A stretch of 64,000 nucleotides of DNA from Aselliscus stoliczkanus (GCA_033961575.1 CM066732.1:79240187-79304186), one strand, 5' to 3'; shown: positions 22,219-33,859, numbered from the stretch's first letter. A program made the numbers and translations. Notes: generated by a model from the sequence alone, not told the origin.

Positions 22219-22458
22219 CAAGGGGTGCCTAAAAACGTATACACATTTTAAGAAAGGAAAACTGTATTATAATTGTAATATTCAATATATACCGATAACA
22301 AAAAATGACTACAAGTCACATTTGACTTCTGCAATTACAAGATGTGCTCAGCGTGGTTACCATCAGCGTACACACACTTCTGATCATGGCAAACTACTGC
22401 TTCAGCAATGCTGACCAAAGTGTTCCACTTGTATACATTTTTTTTTTTGGCATCCCAG
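22219..22458 (-). mobile_element. Short deletion derivative of the 4314 transposon
   Basis: The left end AGGGGTGCCTAAAAACGTAT and the right end (TTTTTTTTTGGCATCCCAG before TA) match the 4314 element, as does the inner 'acttctgcaattacaaga'. At 240 bp only the terminal repeats and the C-terminal coding remnant are left. Confidence 0.8.
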
Positions 22459-23938
22459 TATATTAGCTTATCTTAGACATGGGGGAAAGAATGAAGTGTT
22501 TTACAGGGCAAAATATTTAACTGCTATTCAATTTCAAGAGTAAACAGAATAGAGTCTAAAAATTAAAATTCTTTAAAAATAGAATTTATCTTAATTATTG
22601 ACAAATACAAATTTTAATGGATCAATAATAGTAAAATATTAGTCTTGGTTTTTGAAATGAAGTACATTTTTTTTTAATTTAGTTTTTGAGAAACAGTACA
22701 AAATATAAAACTTATCTCTAAAAATAAAGCTCTCTAACCTGTAATTTGAGAGCTACTCAATTTTAATATGAATTTCTTTGACAAGCTCCGTTTCCCTTGT
22801 GACAGAATGTCTCCTTTCAGTTTGAGTCATCATTGCACATTTATGAAATCTGACAATGCTGTTTTTATCCAGTCTTAGACATCAGGGTCAAGGTGATAAG
22901 TGAGACATTGCAAAGGTAGAGTAATTTGACTAAATGTGGATAGTGAAGGTTAACCCGGAGATGAAGAGGGTCAGAGAAAGAAGGGGAGAGGGACACTGGA
23001 GGCACCAAAGGTGAGTTTCACTGTCTTTATCATTTTGCCTGACATTTGAGTTCACAGAAGACCGTGGCTGTAAAATCCAATCCTTCATTAATGTTTGGTA
23101 CTAGCCTAGAAAGGGTTTCTTGTAGCCAAGCCAGGGTTCTGAAATCAGGGCCTTAGGTATATTTGATTGTAGGTTCTATATTTCTCTACTAAGTGCATCA
23201 TCCATTCTCTTTTAGTTCGTAATGACAGTTATCTTGGAGAATGTCACTTCTTTTCTTGTTTGTTTGTTTGTTTTTTGTTTCCTATTTTTATTGACAAAAT
23301 ACCAAAGGACCAGATTTCCTTTGCTGCTGGCTCCTGAGAGCTTGTGGAAGCCATTACCTAATACAGGACAAAAGGAGGCCTTTCTCCTTAGCACTCACAG
23401 AGAATGCATTCCTGGCAGCCTAATGTGTTCTAGCATGGGGAAGGCTGCAGCTGTGAATGCAATTAATGGCCCTTACATTGCAAAAAACACAGATCCATAA
23501 ACTGCAATGACGTCTTTTTAAATGTGTGCCGTATTTGGGGGGCAAGAAAATAATTTTCAGGCAGGGTGGGATTGTGCTTGAAGCAGATGGATGTGTTTTC
23601 AATGTGTCATGGTATGGGTGGAGCATGAGAATGGCCAATTCTACCATAAAATATGAAAATCTGCTGGTGTTCTGGAACTTTTTTTTTTTTTTTGGTAGTT
23701 GCTTCTCAGTCCTCAGCCTTGGACCCAGATTCTGGCCAGCTAGTTAGAGCAGAGAACTAAATGGTTCCACATGTTACTTGCACCCAATTCTTAGAAAACA
23801 AACAAACAAACAAATAAATTCCTAATGACTTACTTTTTCTATCAGCTTGCCATATTCTTGGACTTTTTAGGAGTGTTGTCTACCAGATTATTTACTACTG
23901 TGCTGCTTCTTATTAATACTGACAATGTCTTTTTAGGA
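22459..23938. other. Unassigned DNA
   Basis: No gene or repeat recognised. The stretch 23430-23520 has homeodomain-type words (AATTAATGGCC) and looks like candidate conserved non-coding DNA. A T-run lies at 23680-23693. Confidence 0.4.
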
Positions 23939-23943
23939 TGTTT

Positions 23944-24118
23944 TTGATCTTAAACTTTAGTGTGCGTTGGAATTACCCGGAACTCTTATTAAGTACAGAT
24001 TGCTGGGCCTCACTGCCATAATTTCTGATTCAGTGTGGGACAGAGCCCTCAATTTGCATTTTTAACAAGTTCTCAGAGAACACTGATCTGGGGATCACAC
24101 TTTGAAAAACACTGCTTT
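23944..24118 (+). mobile_element. MER5 hAT MITE
   Basis: 'aaactttagtgtgcgttgg', 'agattgctgggcctcactgc', 'atttgcatttttaacaagtt' and 'cacactttgaaaaacactg' follow MER5 from end to end. Confidence 0.88.
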
Positions 24119-24489
24119 ATTAAGATAAAAAGTCTCAGATATTAGTCCCAGTCTTTCAACTGGATTTCTTGCTTAGCCCCTGAGATTAGCTCTTACTCTT
24201 ACTAATGGTTTCCAGGAAGTACAATACTATAAGTTAGAGGAACTCTGTCAGTTAATAAACTGCCAGGACCTAGGAACATTTTTCTGAAGGAATTTTAGGA
24301 GCCTATGTAGACCACACGGGATCTACCAACCTTGCACACTGGTCAGTGTCTTTGAAAGATATGGAGTTGCCAGGGTAAGAGGTGTTAGACCTGAATATAT
24401 CATCACACTCAGATGTTTGACTAATCCTATAGGCTGGACCCACAAATCTCAACCACTGTTGAACTCAGAGTGATGAGACCTCATACTTG
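24119..24489. other. Unassigned DNA
   Basis: No gene or repeat recognised. Confidence 0.4.
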
Positions 24490-24573
24490 GGAACTATTTT
24501 ATTTATTTTTTATTAAGATTTTATTGACATATAACATTGTATGAGTTCAGGTGTACAACATTATGGTTTGATA
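24490..24573 (-). mobile_element. L1M 3' end fragment, antisense
   Basis: 'attttattgacatataacat' followed by 'gagttcaggtgtacaacatt' is the antisense terminal segment of an L1M 3' UTR. It is cut at TA by the TIR element that follows. Confidence 0.65.
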
Positions 24574-24574
24574 T

Positions 24575-24602
24575 ACAGAGGGTGCCAAAAAAATGCATAC
24601 AC
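24575..24602. mobile_element. Left terminus of the 4314-family transposon
   Basis: TACAGAGGGTGCCAAAAAAA then TGCATACAC is the family terminus directly after a TA. Only this end and a possible remnant (TATATACACATTT at about 25012) survive around a SINE. Confidence 0.65.
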
Positions 24603-25010
24603 TTTTTTTTTTTTAAAGATTTTATTGGGGAATTGGGGGAGGGGAACAGACAATTTGCTGTCCTTTTGTTTTTCAGTCTAGTTGTGGAGGACGTCGCTTT
24701 ACTGGCCCATGTTGGTATCATCATTGCGCTTTTTCTGGGTGAGGCAGTCAGTCGCTGGCCATTGGACGGCTGTTCACGGCGGCTTATGGCAGCTCATGAA
24801 AGCTCACACCAACTGCTGGCCAGCCCCACTGCAGCCTATGCTGTTGCTGGCGACTCATGGTAGCCCAGCTCCAGGTCGAGCTGTTGTTCACCATCTTAGC
24901 TGCAGAGGGCACAGAGTCACTGGCCTTCATGTGGGATCCCAATTGGGGCCCTGCTGCTCAGAGCTGGCATCCTAAGATAACTCTTAACCAGCGCACCATT
25001 AGGCCAGCCC
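24603..25010 (-). mobile_element. Full-length T+ tRNA SINE
   Basis: Reverse orientation: poly-T, AAAGATTTTATTGGGGAATT, then a body ending 'cattaggccagccc'. ATACAC occurs just outside both ends, consistent with insertion into the transposon terminus. Several plus frames (24537-25039) are shadows. Confidence 0.87.
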
Positions 25011-25029
25011 TATATACACATTTTTTTTT

Positions 25030-25118
25030 TTTCTTTTAGCTGAGCCGTCCTTAGCGGCAGCACAGCTCGGACTGGGCATCGAACTGCTGTTGCTTAGAGC
25101 TCAGCTCACACTTTTCAT
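25030..25118 (-). mobile_element. Fragment of the multi-module SINE
   Basis: 'actgggcatcgaactgctg' and 'ttgcttagagctcagctcac' match the last module of the composite SINE at 62803 (around 63208-63246). Confidence 0.7.
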
Positions 25119-25269
25119 TTTTAACTGAGGATCCCTTATTCATGGGTGTAAACTGGGCTGAGTGCTACTGTGCCAGGCATTTACTTGGACTTTACTCACC
25201 TGGGAGAGGGGATTGTCCATGAGTTATCTCTAAGGATTTAAATTTTGTTTTTTTATTTTGATAATTTTT

Positions 25270-25372
25270 TTTTTTTTTGAGGGCAGTGTCACTGGCCCTC
25301 ATATGTGGGACCCGAACGGGGGCCGCTGGCTTCCCACGCCAGCACTTAACCACCGCGCCACTTGGCCGGCCC
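25270..25372 (-). mobile_element. Short tRNA SINE
   Basis: GAGGGCAGTGTCACTGGCCC through CACTTGGCCGGCCC. TTGATAATTTTT on the left and TTGATGATAATTTTT on the right suggest the target duplication. Confidence 0.9.
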
Positions 25373-25379
25373 TTGATGA

Positions 25380-26155
25380 TAATTTTTAAAAGAGTAATGT
25401 AGACCTATTCTAAGCCATGAAGCTGATGACATGATAACTCAGTTTTGCCACCATATTTCTGTGCCTACATATGCAGTTGTGTTGGGGACATGCATGTGTG
25501 ATAAACTGTCATGCATATATGAGAAAAGAGCAGTGACCTGTTAATATATAATGACACACTTGTACCAAGTGAAGATCAGAACACAGTGCAGAGACACCCC
25601 CCCCCCCCATATGAAGGAGTTCTCATTGAACCTGTGGACCCTGTGATGACAAAGCATTGAAGGGACTCAGATAAGATAGAGGTAGTGAAGATGCAGAAAA
25701 GCAGAAGAAACGCTCATGGTGTTAAATTACCATGACTCAATGATTGTCTCTTGGGAAAGGAGGGTAGGATGGTGCTTCTCCAACCCGAGCAACGTACAGA
25801 TTTCTGCCAGAGAAAAGAAAATTCTTCTAGCTTCTGGTGTTGATTTGAATTAATACATGATAATGTAACTTAAATATGTATGTACATAAATTAGGTATAA
25901 ATTTCTTTTATTAGCCTAATAAACCAAATCATAGTTACAAATGAAATATAAAGAACTGTAAAACAAGTTAATTCTAAATTACCAACTTTAATTTTATATG
26001 ACTAATGCTATTGTTTTGATAAAACCAAATCACTACTTGCAAACTAAATTTAGCACAGACTGCTACAGCACAGGATATTTTGAGTTAGGATAGAGAAAAG
26101 TGGTGAATAATTGTCAAGACACAGCTCACAGACACACCAAACCCTTTTAAAGAAG
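25380..26155. other. Unassigned DNA
   Basis: No gene or repeat recognised; a C-run lies at about 25598-25608. Confidence 0.4.
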
Positions 26156-26159
26156 AGGT

Positions 26160-26425
26160 CCTCCACTTCTCAAGTTTGAGAGACTTATTTTAACACTCCA
26201 TTCAAAGGTTACTTCATTTGAAAATCATCTCTGACAAACCCAGCTGGTTTGAAGGCCCCTCTTCCCAGTCTGTACAGAGTTCTATCGTTTACTTTGCTTC
26301 ATAACATTGTGATTCTTATATATTTGTCTTTCCCTGAAAGCAATTTTTGAAAATGTCTTCAGAGACTGGCACAGTGTTTAGCACATAGCAGGGGAACAGT
26401 AAAGGTTTATTGGTTGAATGACAGC
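26160..26425 (+). mobile_element. L2 LINE 3' end
   Basis: 'agactggcacagtgtttagc', 'acatagcaggggaacagta' and 'ggtttattggttgaatgac' are the sense L2 terminus. Confidence 0.65.
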
Positions 26426-26539
26426 GTTATAGAGACATCTATGGCTTAAACAAACAAACAACCAAACCAAACAAACAAAACAATTGATTAAGCTAAAGAA
26501 AAAAGCCATGGGGGTATATTTGTCCGAGTTCAGTCTGAA

Positions 26540-27040
26540 GAGAAGAGACATTACGAGTGCTATGGGATAATGGATTTTTATGGGAATTAGATCTTATATA
26601 ACTGAGAAGGAGCTGGGGAATTGATGGTTCAGGAAGGGAGTCAGATAATCCAAGAAAAGGTCAGCAGCCAGGTGTTGAGAAGCCAAGCCCATCCAATGAT
26701 GGGGAGCTCATGGGCAGGTCTGTGGGAAATTGTTTGGCTGTCACCTATGTGTCTGAGCATTAGTGTCAGGTTGCAGTTGGTCAACAGGGTCAGTAGTTGG
26801 GAAGAAGAGCTGGACACGGAACAGAAGAGAGCAAGGACAAGCACGAACCTGCAGGGCACCTCTACATATCTCTGTCACCAGGTCTGACAACAGCAGCTTT
26901 CAGAGAGTAATGGCCATTGCTTCCCTTCTGCCTTCTCAGTCTCACACAAGATCCTCTTGGTCAAATCCACAACCACGGAAGGAGAGGACTTGGGGAAATA
27001 ATTTCGGTTTAACCAGGTTAGATTTCTAACCACCACAGTC
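26540..27040. mobile_element. Probable ancient LINE/LTR remnant
   Basis: 'aactgagaaggagctgggga', 'gtctgtgggaaattgtttgg' and 'caaatccacaaccacggaag' are phrases I associate with a dispersed mammalian repeat (L1M 3' UTR or LTR). I cannot name the subfamily. The overlapping frames are not genes. Confidence 0.4.
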
Positions 27041-27399
27041 AGATTTCTGCTTCTGGCAGTGTGACTTTCTACAACTCACTTTCTCAGGCATCTCCGGTCT
27101 CATGAGGGGTAGTAGAAGTCTCCATGGCCCCTCTCACAAGCATATCAACCAGTAGAGTAGCGGGGCAATGGAAACAAGAGGCAAGGTTTCCCTGAGAGCA
27201 GAAGTTCAATGGCCACGCTGCTGTCAAGATACTGGGCTTTGGGCCGCAGGCCAGGTGAGAAAATTAAGCCTGGGATAGCCAATGTGAACAAAAGCAGAAG
27301 CAAGTGTCTCTGGAGGAAATCTTCAATAGTTCAGTTTGCAGATTTAGCAGTCGTTTCACACAGATCACTCTGCACATTGGAAGGTGAGCCGTTATGAAT
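27041..27399. other. Unassigned DNA
   Basis: No gene or repeat recognised. Confidence 0.35.
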
Positions 27400-28330
27400 G
27401 AGTCAGCAGAAAACATAAACAACAGATTTAAATCTCCGTAAACTTATGTTGTCAGAATCATCAGTTACAGAACATAAGCCAGCTATGTTAAAAATATTTA
27501 AAGAAATAATGGATGCAGTAGCAAAGATGAGTAAGCAACACAAGATTATCAGGAATGAATAGACTTGAAAATAAAAGGGAATTTCTGCAAATGGAAAATA
27601 CAATTGTTCAAAATGTAAGAACTCAATGAGTGGGTTTAATAGTAGATTTGATACATAAACAACACAGCAGAGGAGTTGGGAAATCTGAAAAAAGTATGTA
27701 TTTGAGGAAATCCGATATATATAATTGATGTCCCAGAAAGTGAAAATAGAGTGAGGGTGGTTAGGCAATATTTAAAGAGATATTGGTTTTAAATTTTCCA
27801 GAATTAACCACTTCCACAGGTACTAGAAACAAATTGTTTCAAAAAGAGTAGAAAGCTCAAATAGTTCTAAAACTATTAAAGAATTCCACTAGCAGTTAAT
27901 AATTTTCTTATGAAGAAAACTGCAGGCCCAGATTGTTTTATAGGCAAGTCCTACCCAATTTCAAGGAGTAAACGTACACAGATCCTTTTAGAACATAGAA
28001 AACTCAAACTCATTCTATGAGGCCATTGTTGCCTTGATACCAAATCCAGGCAAAGTCAGTATGAAAAAGGAAATCACAGGTCCATTTTACTTATTAACCT
28101 ATGTACATACAGAATCCCTGAGTCAATAATGAATATTCAAGGGAGTCTAATCCAAATCTGTTAGAAATGGCTACCAGAAATAAGAACAAGGAGCAGAAGG
28201 TACCAGCATTAAAATCAGGAAATAGTGCCAAGTATATTCTGTCAATTTCCACTGATAAGGAGAGGGCATACTCCACCATAAGGAGAGGGTACGTAAGCTG
28301 ATTCAGGTTTTTGGCAAGGTTTCTTCTTTA
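27400..28330 (+). mobile_element. L1M coding-region remnant, sense
   Basis: 'aactcattctatgaggcca' followed by 'ttgccttgataccaaatcc' (28006-28048) is the reverse-transcriptase region of L1 ORF2. The upstream 'gcaatatttaaagagatatt' and 'aattttccagaattaacca' belong to the same kind of element. Stops and frameshifts are dense. Confidence 0.7.
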
Positions 28331-28409
28331 GATAGTCATACAGGGTGTTCTTTATCTTATTTTGCTTAAAGCTTACATATTCATTACATATTTTTTGAAT
28401 ATATCACAA

Positions 28410-28482
28410 ATGACATATAGATGTGTATGTGTATATATGTATAATATGTGTGTATATATACATATATGTGCACATGTTTGTG
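28410..28482. repeat. TG/TA-rich simple repeat
   Basis: Alternating TGTGTATATATG-type sequence. Confidence 0.75.
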
Positions 28483-28904
28483 TATGTAGGGGAGTAGTTA
28501 TCTTCAATGGAAAGGTGACGGAGTGAAAATAAGCTTATAATGGAACAAAATAAATAGAATATAACTGCATTGGCTCTGAAACTAAGAAATAATGCTGAGC
28601 ATAAGCCACACACCTTTGGGAATTGCAGTCAGATTAAATACAGTTTGGACCCAAGTGACAGAAGTTGCATCAAACAAGCCAATACTCAACTGCCTGTTTA
28701 GAAGATAAATGCAGTAGTATTTAAAACAGGTAGAAGAAACTCTCTGAAACTCTTCTAACATTCCTTATTCAATGATTCTCAACTTTGGGTCGAGGCCCCA
28801 AAGGATCAGAATCTTTTGAAGGATTTATCCAAAAATATGTACATATTTTCATTGGTTTTTGATACCTGTAGTGTGTCCTCCAATCATGTTTTGTTATAAT
28901 GTTT

Positions 28905-29058
28905 ATAAGGGGGAAAAAAAAAGGATTCCCACAAGGGCCACTGTATGTGTGGTTTGCATGTTTTCCCATGTGTGTGTGTGTTTTCTCTGGGAACTCTGAT
29001 CTCCTTTCATATCCCAAAGATGTGCAGTTAGGTGGATTAGCGGGTCTAAATGGTCCCA

Positions 29059-29092
<34 letters not shown>

Positions 29093-29205
29093 CCCTGTAA
29101 CGGAAGGGTGTCCTGTCCAGGATGGGTGCCCACCTGGAACTCTGAGCTGTGGGGATAGGCTCTGGCCACCCATGACCCTGCACTGGAATAAGTGGGTTGG
29201 AAAAT
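28905..29205 (+). mobile_element. Vertebrate LINE-type 3' tail
   Basis: Ordered phrases: 'gtggtttgcatgttttccc', 'gttttctctgggaactctga', 'catatcccaaagatgtgcag', a (TG)n, 'ggtgtcctgtccaggatggg', 'gggataggctctggccaccc' and 'aataagtgggttggaaaata'. This order is the stock 3' region of L2/RTE-type LINEs and their SINEs in fish. Whether the bat copy is an old mammalian LINE or a transfer is open. Minus and plus frames here are created by the (TG)n. Confidence 0.6.
29062..29091. repeat. (TG)n microsatellite
   Basis: Thirty bases of uninterrupted TG within the LINE tail. Confidence 0.95.
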
Positions 29206-29235
29206 AATGATCTTACTTGTTTTTGTTCATCTTTC

Positions 29236-29305
29236 TTAAATGTATGTAAAGCCCTTACTATAGAACATGGTAGACAGTAAGCCCTCAGTAAATAAAATTA
29301 TAGTT
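29236..29305 (+). repeat. MIR/L2 3' fragment
   Basis: 'gtaaagcccttactatagaa' then 'cagtaagccctcagtaaata' matches the end of MIR or L2. Confidence 0.5.
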
Positions 29306-29339
29306 TGTAAGAATGATGGCATAACTGTCCTAAGCCATT

Positions 29340-29426
29340 ATTCATAACATGTTTATGTATATGTGTACATATATATAAATATGTTTATGTATACGTGTAT
29401 ATGTATATGTGTACATATACATATAT
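29340..29426. repeat. TATG/TACA simple repeat
   Basis: Imperfect tandem ATATGTGTACATATAT-type sequence; probably variable in length. Confidence 0.8.
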
Positions 29427-30447
29427 AAAGGAAAATTATTTGTTTAATGGACTTGGGTTGCTTTGCATGTTCCACAATTGTTAGAAGAACTTGTTCGAAG
29501 AAATTTTGAACTAATTTATTAGATTCCTGGTGCTGCCAGCACACTGAGAAATGTTATTGACAAGTGATTCTTGAATTCCTGATTTATGCTTCTGAGTTGG
29601 AACCCAGAGAGGTTTAGTGGTTCAAATCTGACTGACATTTAGGACTGAGTCCTACAGCCTGTCTTGGTACCAGGTGGTTAAATTTGCTTCCTTCATGATT
29701 CTTTTGTTAGTAAACCTTTTATTTTTCATTTCACTGAGCCTTCATGGGAGTGCCAGTCTAATTACTACTTTCATTTTGAAGATTTTATAGGAACTTCAGA
29801 GAATTAAAGAGAGCTTGTTCAGTTCAAATATCCACTTCTTTATTTATTTATTTATTTTTTTGCAAACATATCCGTTGTGGCCACAAAATTAATCAGATAC
29901 AGAACCGAAAACAAAACAAGAATAAGACAACAGAGGATGTTTGTCTAGTTGAAGAGTAATTAGACCCCAAAGTATTGGGATTTTCATTTTGTCCTTCACT
30001 TGCAGTCAGTATATCTTCTGAGTTTTAGCCTCACTGATATTTGTGGTTCTTAAATTATGTTGTAATATTGTTGAATTATTAATATTATTGAAGTCATTGT
30101 AACAAAGTTATAGTGCTTTTAGTCCTTAGAAATTAAGCCTTTCAAATTTATCTATTAATATGCTCTTACATTCTTTTATTTCAGAAAAAATTATTACAAA
30201 GTCATAAGACCCATATAAAAGATACATTAAAACAATTAACTTTTAAAAAAGGCTTTTTCTTTAAAACTTTTGCTATAAAGTGTACTTTAAGATTTTGCTA
30301 ATTTGGGATTAAATGTAAACAATTCCAGGACACTTCACATATTTTCTAGTCCTCTAGCATCCAACCGTTTCCTCAGCATGGTCAAGAAAGCTACAGGAAT
30401 ACATTTGTTTGCATAAGAATAACATGGCTATTTCTTGTATTCAAAAG
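29427..30447. other. Unassigned DNA
   Basis: AT-rich; a (TTTA)n tract at 29837-29860. No gene or repeat family recognised. Confidence 0.4.
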
Positions 30448-30460
30448 CTACTCTGGCTTT

Positions 30461-30928
30461 TTTTTTTTTTTTTTAAAGATTCTATTGGGGAATTGGCGGA
30501 GGGGAACAGCGTTGGGGAATCAGGGAAGGGGAACAGACAAGTTGCCGTCTTCTTGTTCTTCAGTTTAGTTGCGGAGGATGTTGCTTCACTGTTGGTATCG
30601 TCATTGCACTCTTCCCGGATGAGGCAGATCGGTCTCTGGCCTCTGGATGTCGCTCACCGCGGCTATTGGCAGCTCACGCTTGGCTGCCAGCCACTCACGC
30701 TGGCTGCGGGCCGCTCACGCTGGCTGCGGGCCGCTCACGCTGGCTGCGGGCCACCCACTGCAGCAGGGGCTGCAGCCCACACCATCACCGGGGGCTCGCA
30801 CAGCCCAGCTCCAGGTGGAGCTGTTGTTGGCTGTAGAGGGCAGTGTCACTGGCCCTCATGTGGGATCCGAACCGGGGCCGCTGGCATCCCAAAACCAGCG
30901 CTTAACCAATGCGCCACTCGGCCGGCCC
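30461..30928 (-). mobile_element. Full-length T+ SINE with internal expansion
   Basis: Reverse full-length SINE ending 'actcggccggccc', flanked by CTACTCTGGCTTT at 30448-30460 and 30929-30941. It contains three back-to-back copies of a 20-bp unit (30694-30713, 30714-30733, 30734-30753), seen as a longer element than its relatives. The 203-codon plus frame across it is a SINE shadow. Confidence 0.92.
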
Positions 30929-31129
30929 CTACTCTGGCTTTTATTTTAGTTGCTGGATTTCTCCAAGCACATCCTCTATTACTATACTATCAAAATCTTA
31001 TAAAACTGTTTTTGTTGTAAGATATGACAGATACAGAAAACTGCATGAAACAAATATGTAACATAATTATTATTATTAGTTGAATACCCTTGCAAACTTA
31101 CTGAAAACTTTTAAATATTAGACACTCTC

Positions 31130-31262
31130 ATATGTTGCTGAAAGAAGGTAATTTTTGGAGGGATACTGGTAAGTTAAAATTTGCATGGACACTCTGCTCC
31201 AGGAATTTCACTTCTAGGAATTTATACTAATACACAAACACAAAGATGTATACATAAGGCAG
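31130..31262 (+). mobile_element. L1M fragment, sense
   Basis: 'ctccaggaatttcacttct' then 'aggaatttatactaataca' is the L1 ORF2 3' region in sense orientation. Confidence 0.6.
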
Positions 31263-31805
31263 TTTATTTCAACATCCGTTTATTCAGCTCACGTTTTGTA
31301 ATGCATGCCCACTATGTTCCACTGTTCCAAGTGTTGGAAATAACACTGAAAAACAAATAAGGTCTCATGGAGCTTACAATTTAGCAGAACAGACAATAAC
31401 CAAACAAACGCAGGACATCAGGTAGTGATACCTACCATAATAAAAATAAGATAGAGGGAAGAGATAGAAAGTGGCTGGGTTTGGGGTCAGGTACTGGATA
31501 TTTGCTCAGAAAAGGACACTGAGGAAGTATGTGTGAGTCAAGGCTTGAGTAAAAGAAAGGCATCAGCTTTGTGAAGATCAGGGGCAAATTTAGGGAGTGA
31601 GCAGCTGCTATGAAGACCTTCAGGTGGAACTCATGTGGTGTGTACGTAGGTACCAAGGGCTGCAAGAAGGCTAGTGAGACGAAAACACAGTGCACTGGGT
31701 AAGATTGGTGGGGAATAGAGATAAGGCAGAGGTTAAAGCATAAGGGTCAATTTAAAATGTGATAGAAAATTATTAGAGTAGAGAAAGGATATGATCTGAT
31801 ATATA
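31263..31805 (-). mobile_element. L2 LINE, antisense
   Basis: 'gcccactatgttccactgtt', 'tctcatggagcttacaattt' and 'catcaggtagtgatacctac' match the reverse complement of L2 over about 500 bp. Confidence 0.75.
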
Positions 31806-32400
31806 CATTTAAGCTTTTAGTTGGAAATATTTCAAAGAGAATAGTACAGAAAAATGCCCTATACTTTCATCCAGTCAGAATTTTAGTCTAAGAAAGAGCC
31901 CACCACCTTCTTTGTTTACCTGCATAGGTATGCATTTATTTATTATCAGCGTGGACTCATGGACTCATTTTTTAATAGGTTATAATCCATTAGTGTCATT
32001 ATTTTGATAATCAAATTATCGTAGATTTGCCCTATGGGAGCCCCTTCAAACTAATTTCTGTGTTCTTTTGAAATACCTATCTATTTGTTTGTTTGTTTGT
32101 TTATTTATGTATTTATTTATTTTGATTTACTTACTTTGTGATATAAAAAGATGTTCCAAGCTAATCTTGTACCTTTTCTCCCCAACACCTGGAATAAGGC
32201 TTTTCTCCCCTGCAAAACCTTTGTTCCTTTTAGTGTGTCTGTCTCCCTCCCTCTCTCTCTCTCTCTCCTATTACATAGTATTTAGGGCCCATCTGGATAA
32301 TCCAGGACAAACTCTCCTGCTCAAGATCCTTAATTTAATCACCACTTTTGCCTTACAGACAATATTCACAGTTTCTAGGGATTAGAAAGTGAATGTGCCT
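31806..32400 (-). mobile_element. L1M LINE, antisense
   Basis: 'agagaatagtacagaaaaat' begins a typical antisense L1M 3' UTR. A (TTTG)n/(TTTA)n tract at 32083-32118 and a (CT)n at 32252-32267 interrupt it. Confidence 0.5.
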
Positions 32401-32600
32401 TAGGGTGGGGAGGAAGGCATTATTTTTCAGCCTACAACAAAGGCTATGAACATACCCGGAGATGTTGAGGTGCAGCTTTCATCACCATCATTTCTCAGAG
32501 ATTCTATAATTTACATTTATATATCTCATTTCACCCAAGAATTGCATAATAGAAGACTTTTACATTTCCAGCAGAAGGGTCTTTTGATTTTATGATTTCA
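32401..32600. other. Unassigned DNA
   Basis: Short gap without a recognised element. Confidence 0.35.
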
Positions 32601-32874
32601 TTTTAATATTTCTAGTTTTATTGCTTGTGATGCCACAGTACTGTGTATAGTATTTCTATTTTATGAAACTTGATATTTTTTGTGTGACTTAAAATATTAA
32701 TTTTGTGAATGTTCCACATATGCTTCAGAAGAAAATGTATTCTTCATTCCTAGGGTGTGGTATCCATATGATCGACCTTATGGATGATGTTGCTTAGATG
32801 TTCCATGTCCTTTCTTCTTTTTTGTCAGCTTGACTTGTCTGTACTGACAGTGGTATTAAAAGTATTCTATTTAG

Positions 32875-33315
32875 GGCTGGCTGACTGGCACATTGGTTAA
32901 GAGCTGGCTTGGGACGCCAGCAGCCCCGGTTTGGATCCCACATGAGGGCCAGTGATACTGCTTTCTACAGCTAAGATGGTAAACAACAGCTCCACCTGTA
33001 GCGGGGCTGCCGTGAGTCCCTGGGACCGCCCGTGGGCTGCCATAGGCTACAGTGAGTGGCCAGCAGCCAGCGTGAGCTGCCAAGAGCCACTGTGAGCGGC
33101 CATTCAGAGACCGGCGACCTAGCTGCCTCATCTGGGAAGAGCACAATGACGATACCAACATGGGCCAGTGAAGCAATGTCCTCCACAACTAGACTGAAGA
33201 ACAGAAGGACAGCAACTTGTCTGTTCCCCTTCCCCAGTTCCCCAACGCTGTTCCCCTCCCCCAGTTCCCCAACGCTGTTCCCCTCCCCCAATTCTCCAAT
33301 AAAATCTTTAAAAAA
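32875..33315 (+). mobile_element. Full-length T+ SINE inside L1
   Basis: GGCTGGCTGACTGGCACATT head and B box GGTTTGGATCC. The polypyrimidine end has two copies of 'ctgttcccctcccccagttc' before AATAAAATCTTT. AAAAGTATTCTATTTAG flanks it at 32858-32874 and 33316-33332 and is contiguous L1 sequence. Confidence 0.93.
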
Positions 33316-33859
33316 AAAAGTATTCTATTTAGTGTCTATTTCTTATTCTATCTCCTGTAGTTTCTACTTCATATAGGTGGTTACTGGGTTATTTAGTGCA
33401 TGGACATTCATAGCTGTTATATTTCTGTGAATTGTTGCTTTTAGCATCATAAAATGTCATAATTTATCTTATTTGATGCCTTTAGCCTGATATCAAGATA
33501 GCAACCCCTGCTTTCTTATGGTTCCCATTTGCTTAATGTATTTTTGCCTATTTCTTCATTTTAGTCTTTTCGAATGACCGTTTTTTAGCAGTGCCTCTTG
33601 TGTACAGCATAGAGCTGAGTTTGGATTTATGAGCCAAATTGACTCAGCTAAGACTATTAATATTGACTGGTATGATTTAATTAATAATGATATGTATATA
33701 TGAGATATTATTATTGATATCTGCATCTTATCATATAGATATGTTTTGTCTCCACTTTGTCATATTATTTTGTGTTATAATTACTGGATAATTATATTTA
33801 CTGTGTTTCTCTTTCTAGTGTGTCTTCTTTGTTGAGTTTCTTTTGACACTTTTAAAAAA

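Noticed and set aside
27403..27768. 121-codon minus-strand frame
   Set aside because: Opposite strand of an L1M coding remnant.
28769..29207. Frames rich in HT or CV repeats on both strands
   Set aside because: Produced by the (TG)n tract inside the LINE tail.
30409..31020. 203-codon plus-strand open frame, longest in the window
   Set aside because: It lies almost wholly within a reverse-oriented T+ SINE, and the same frame appears in other copies of that SINE.
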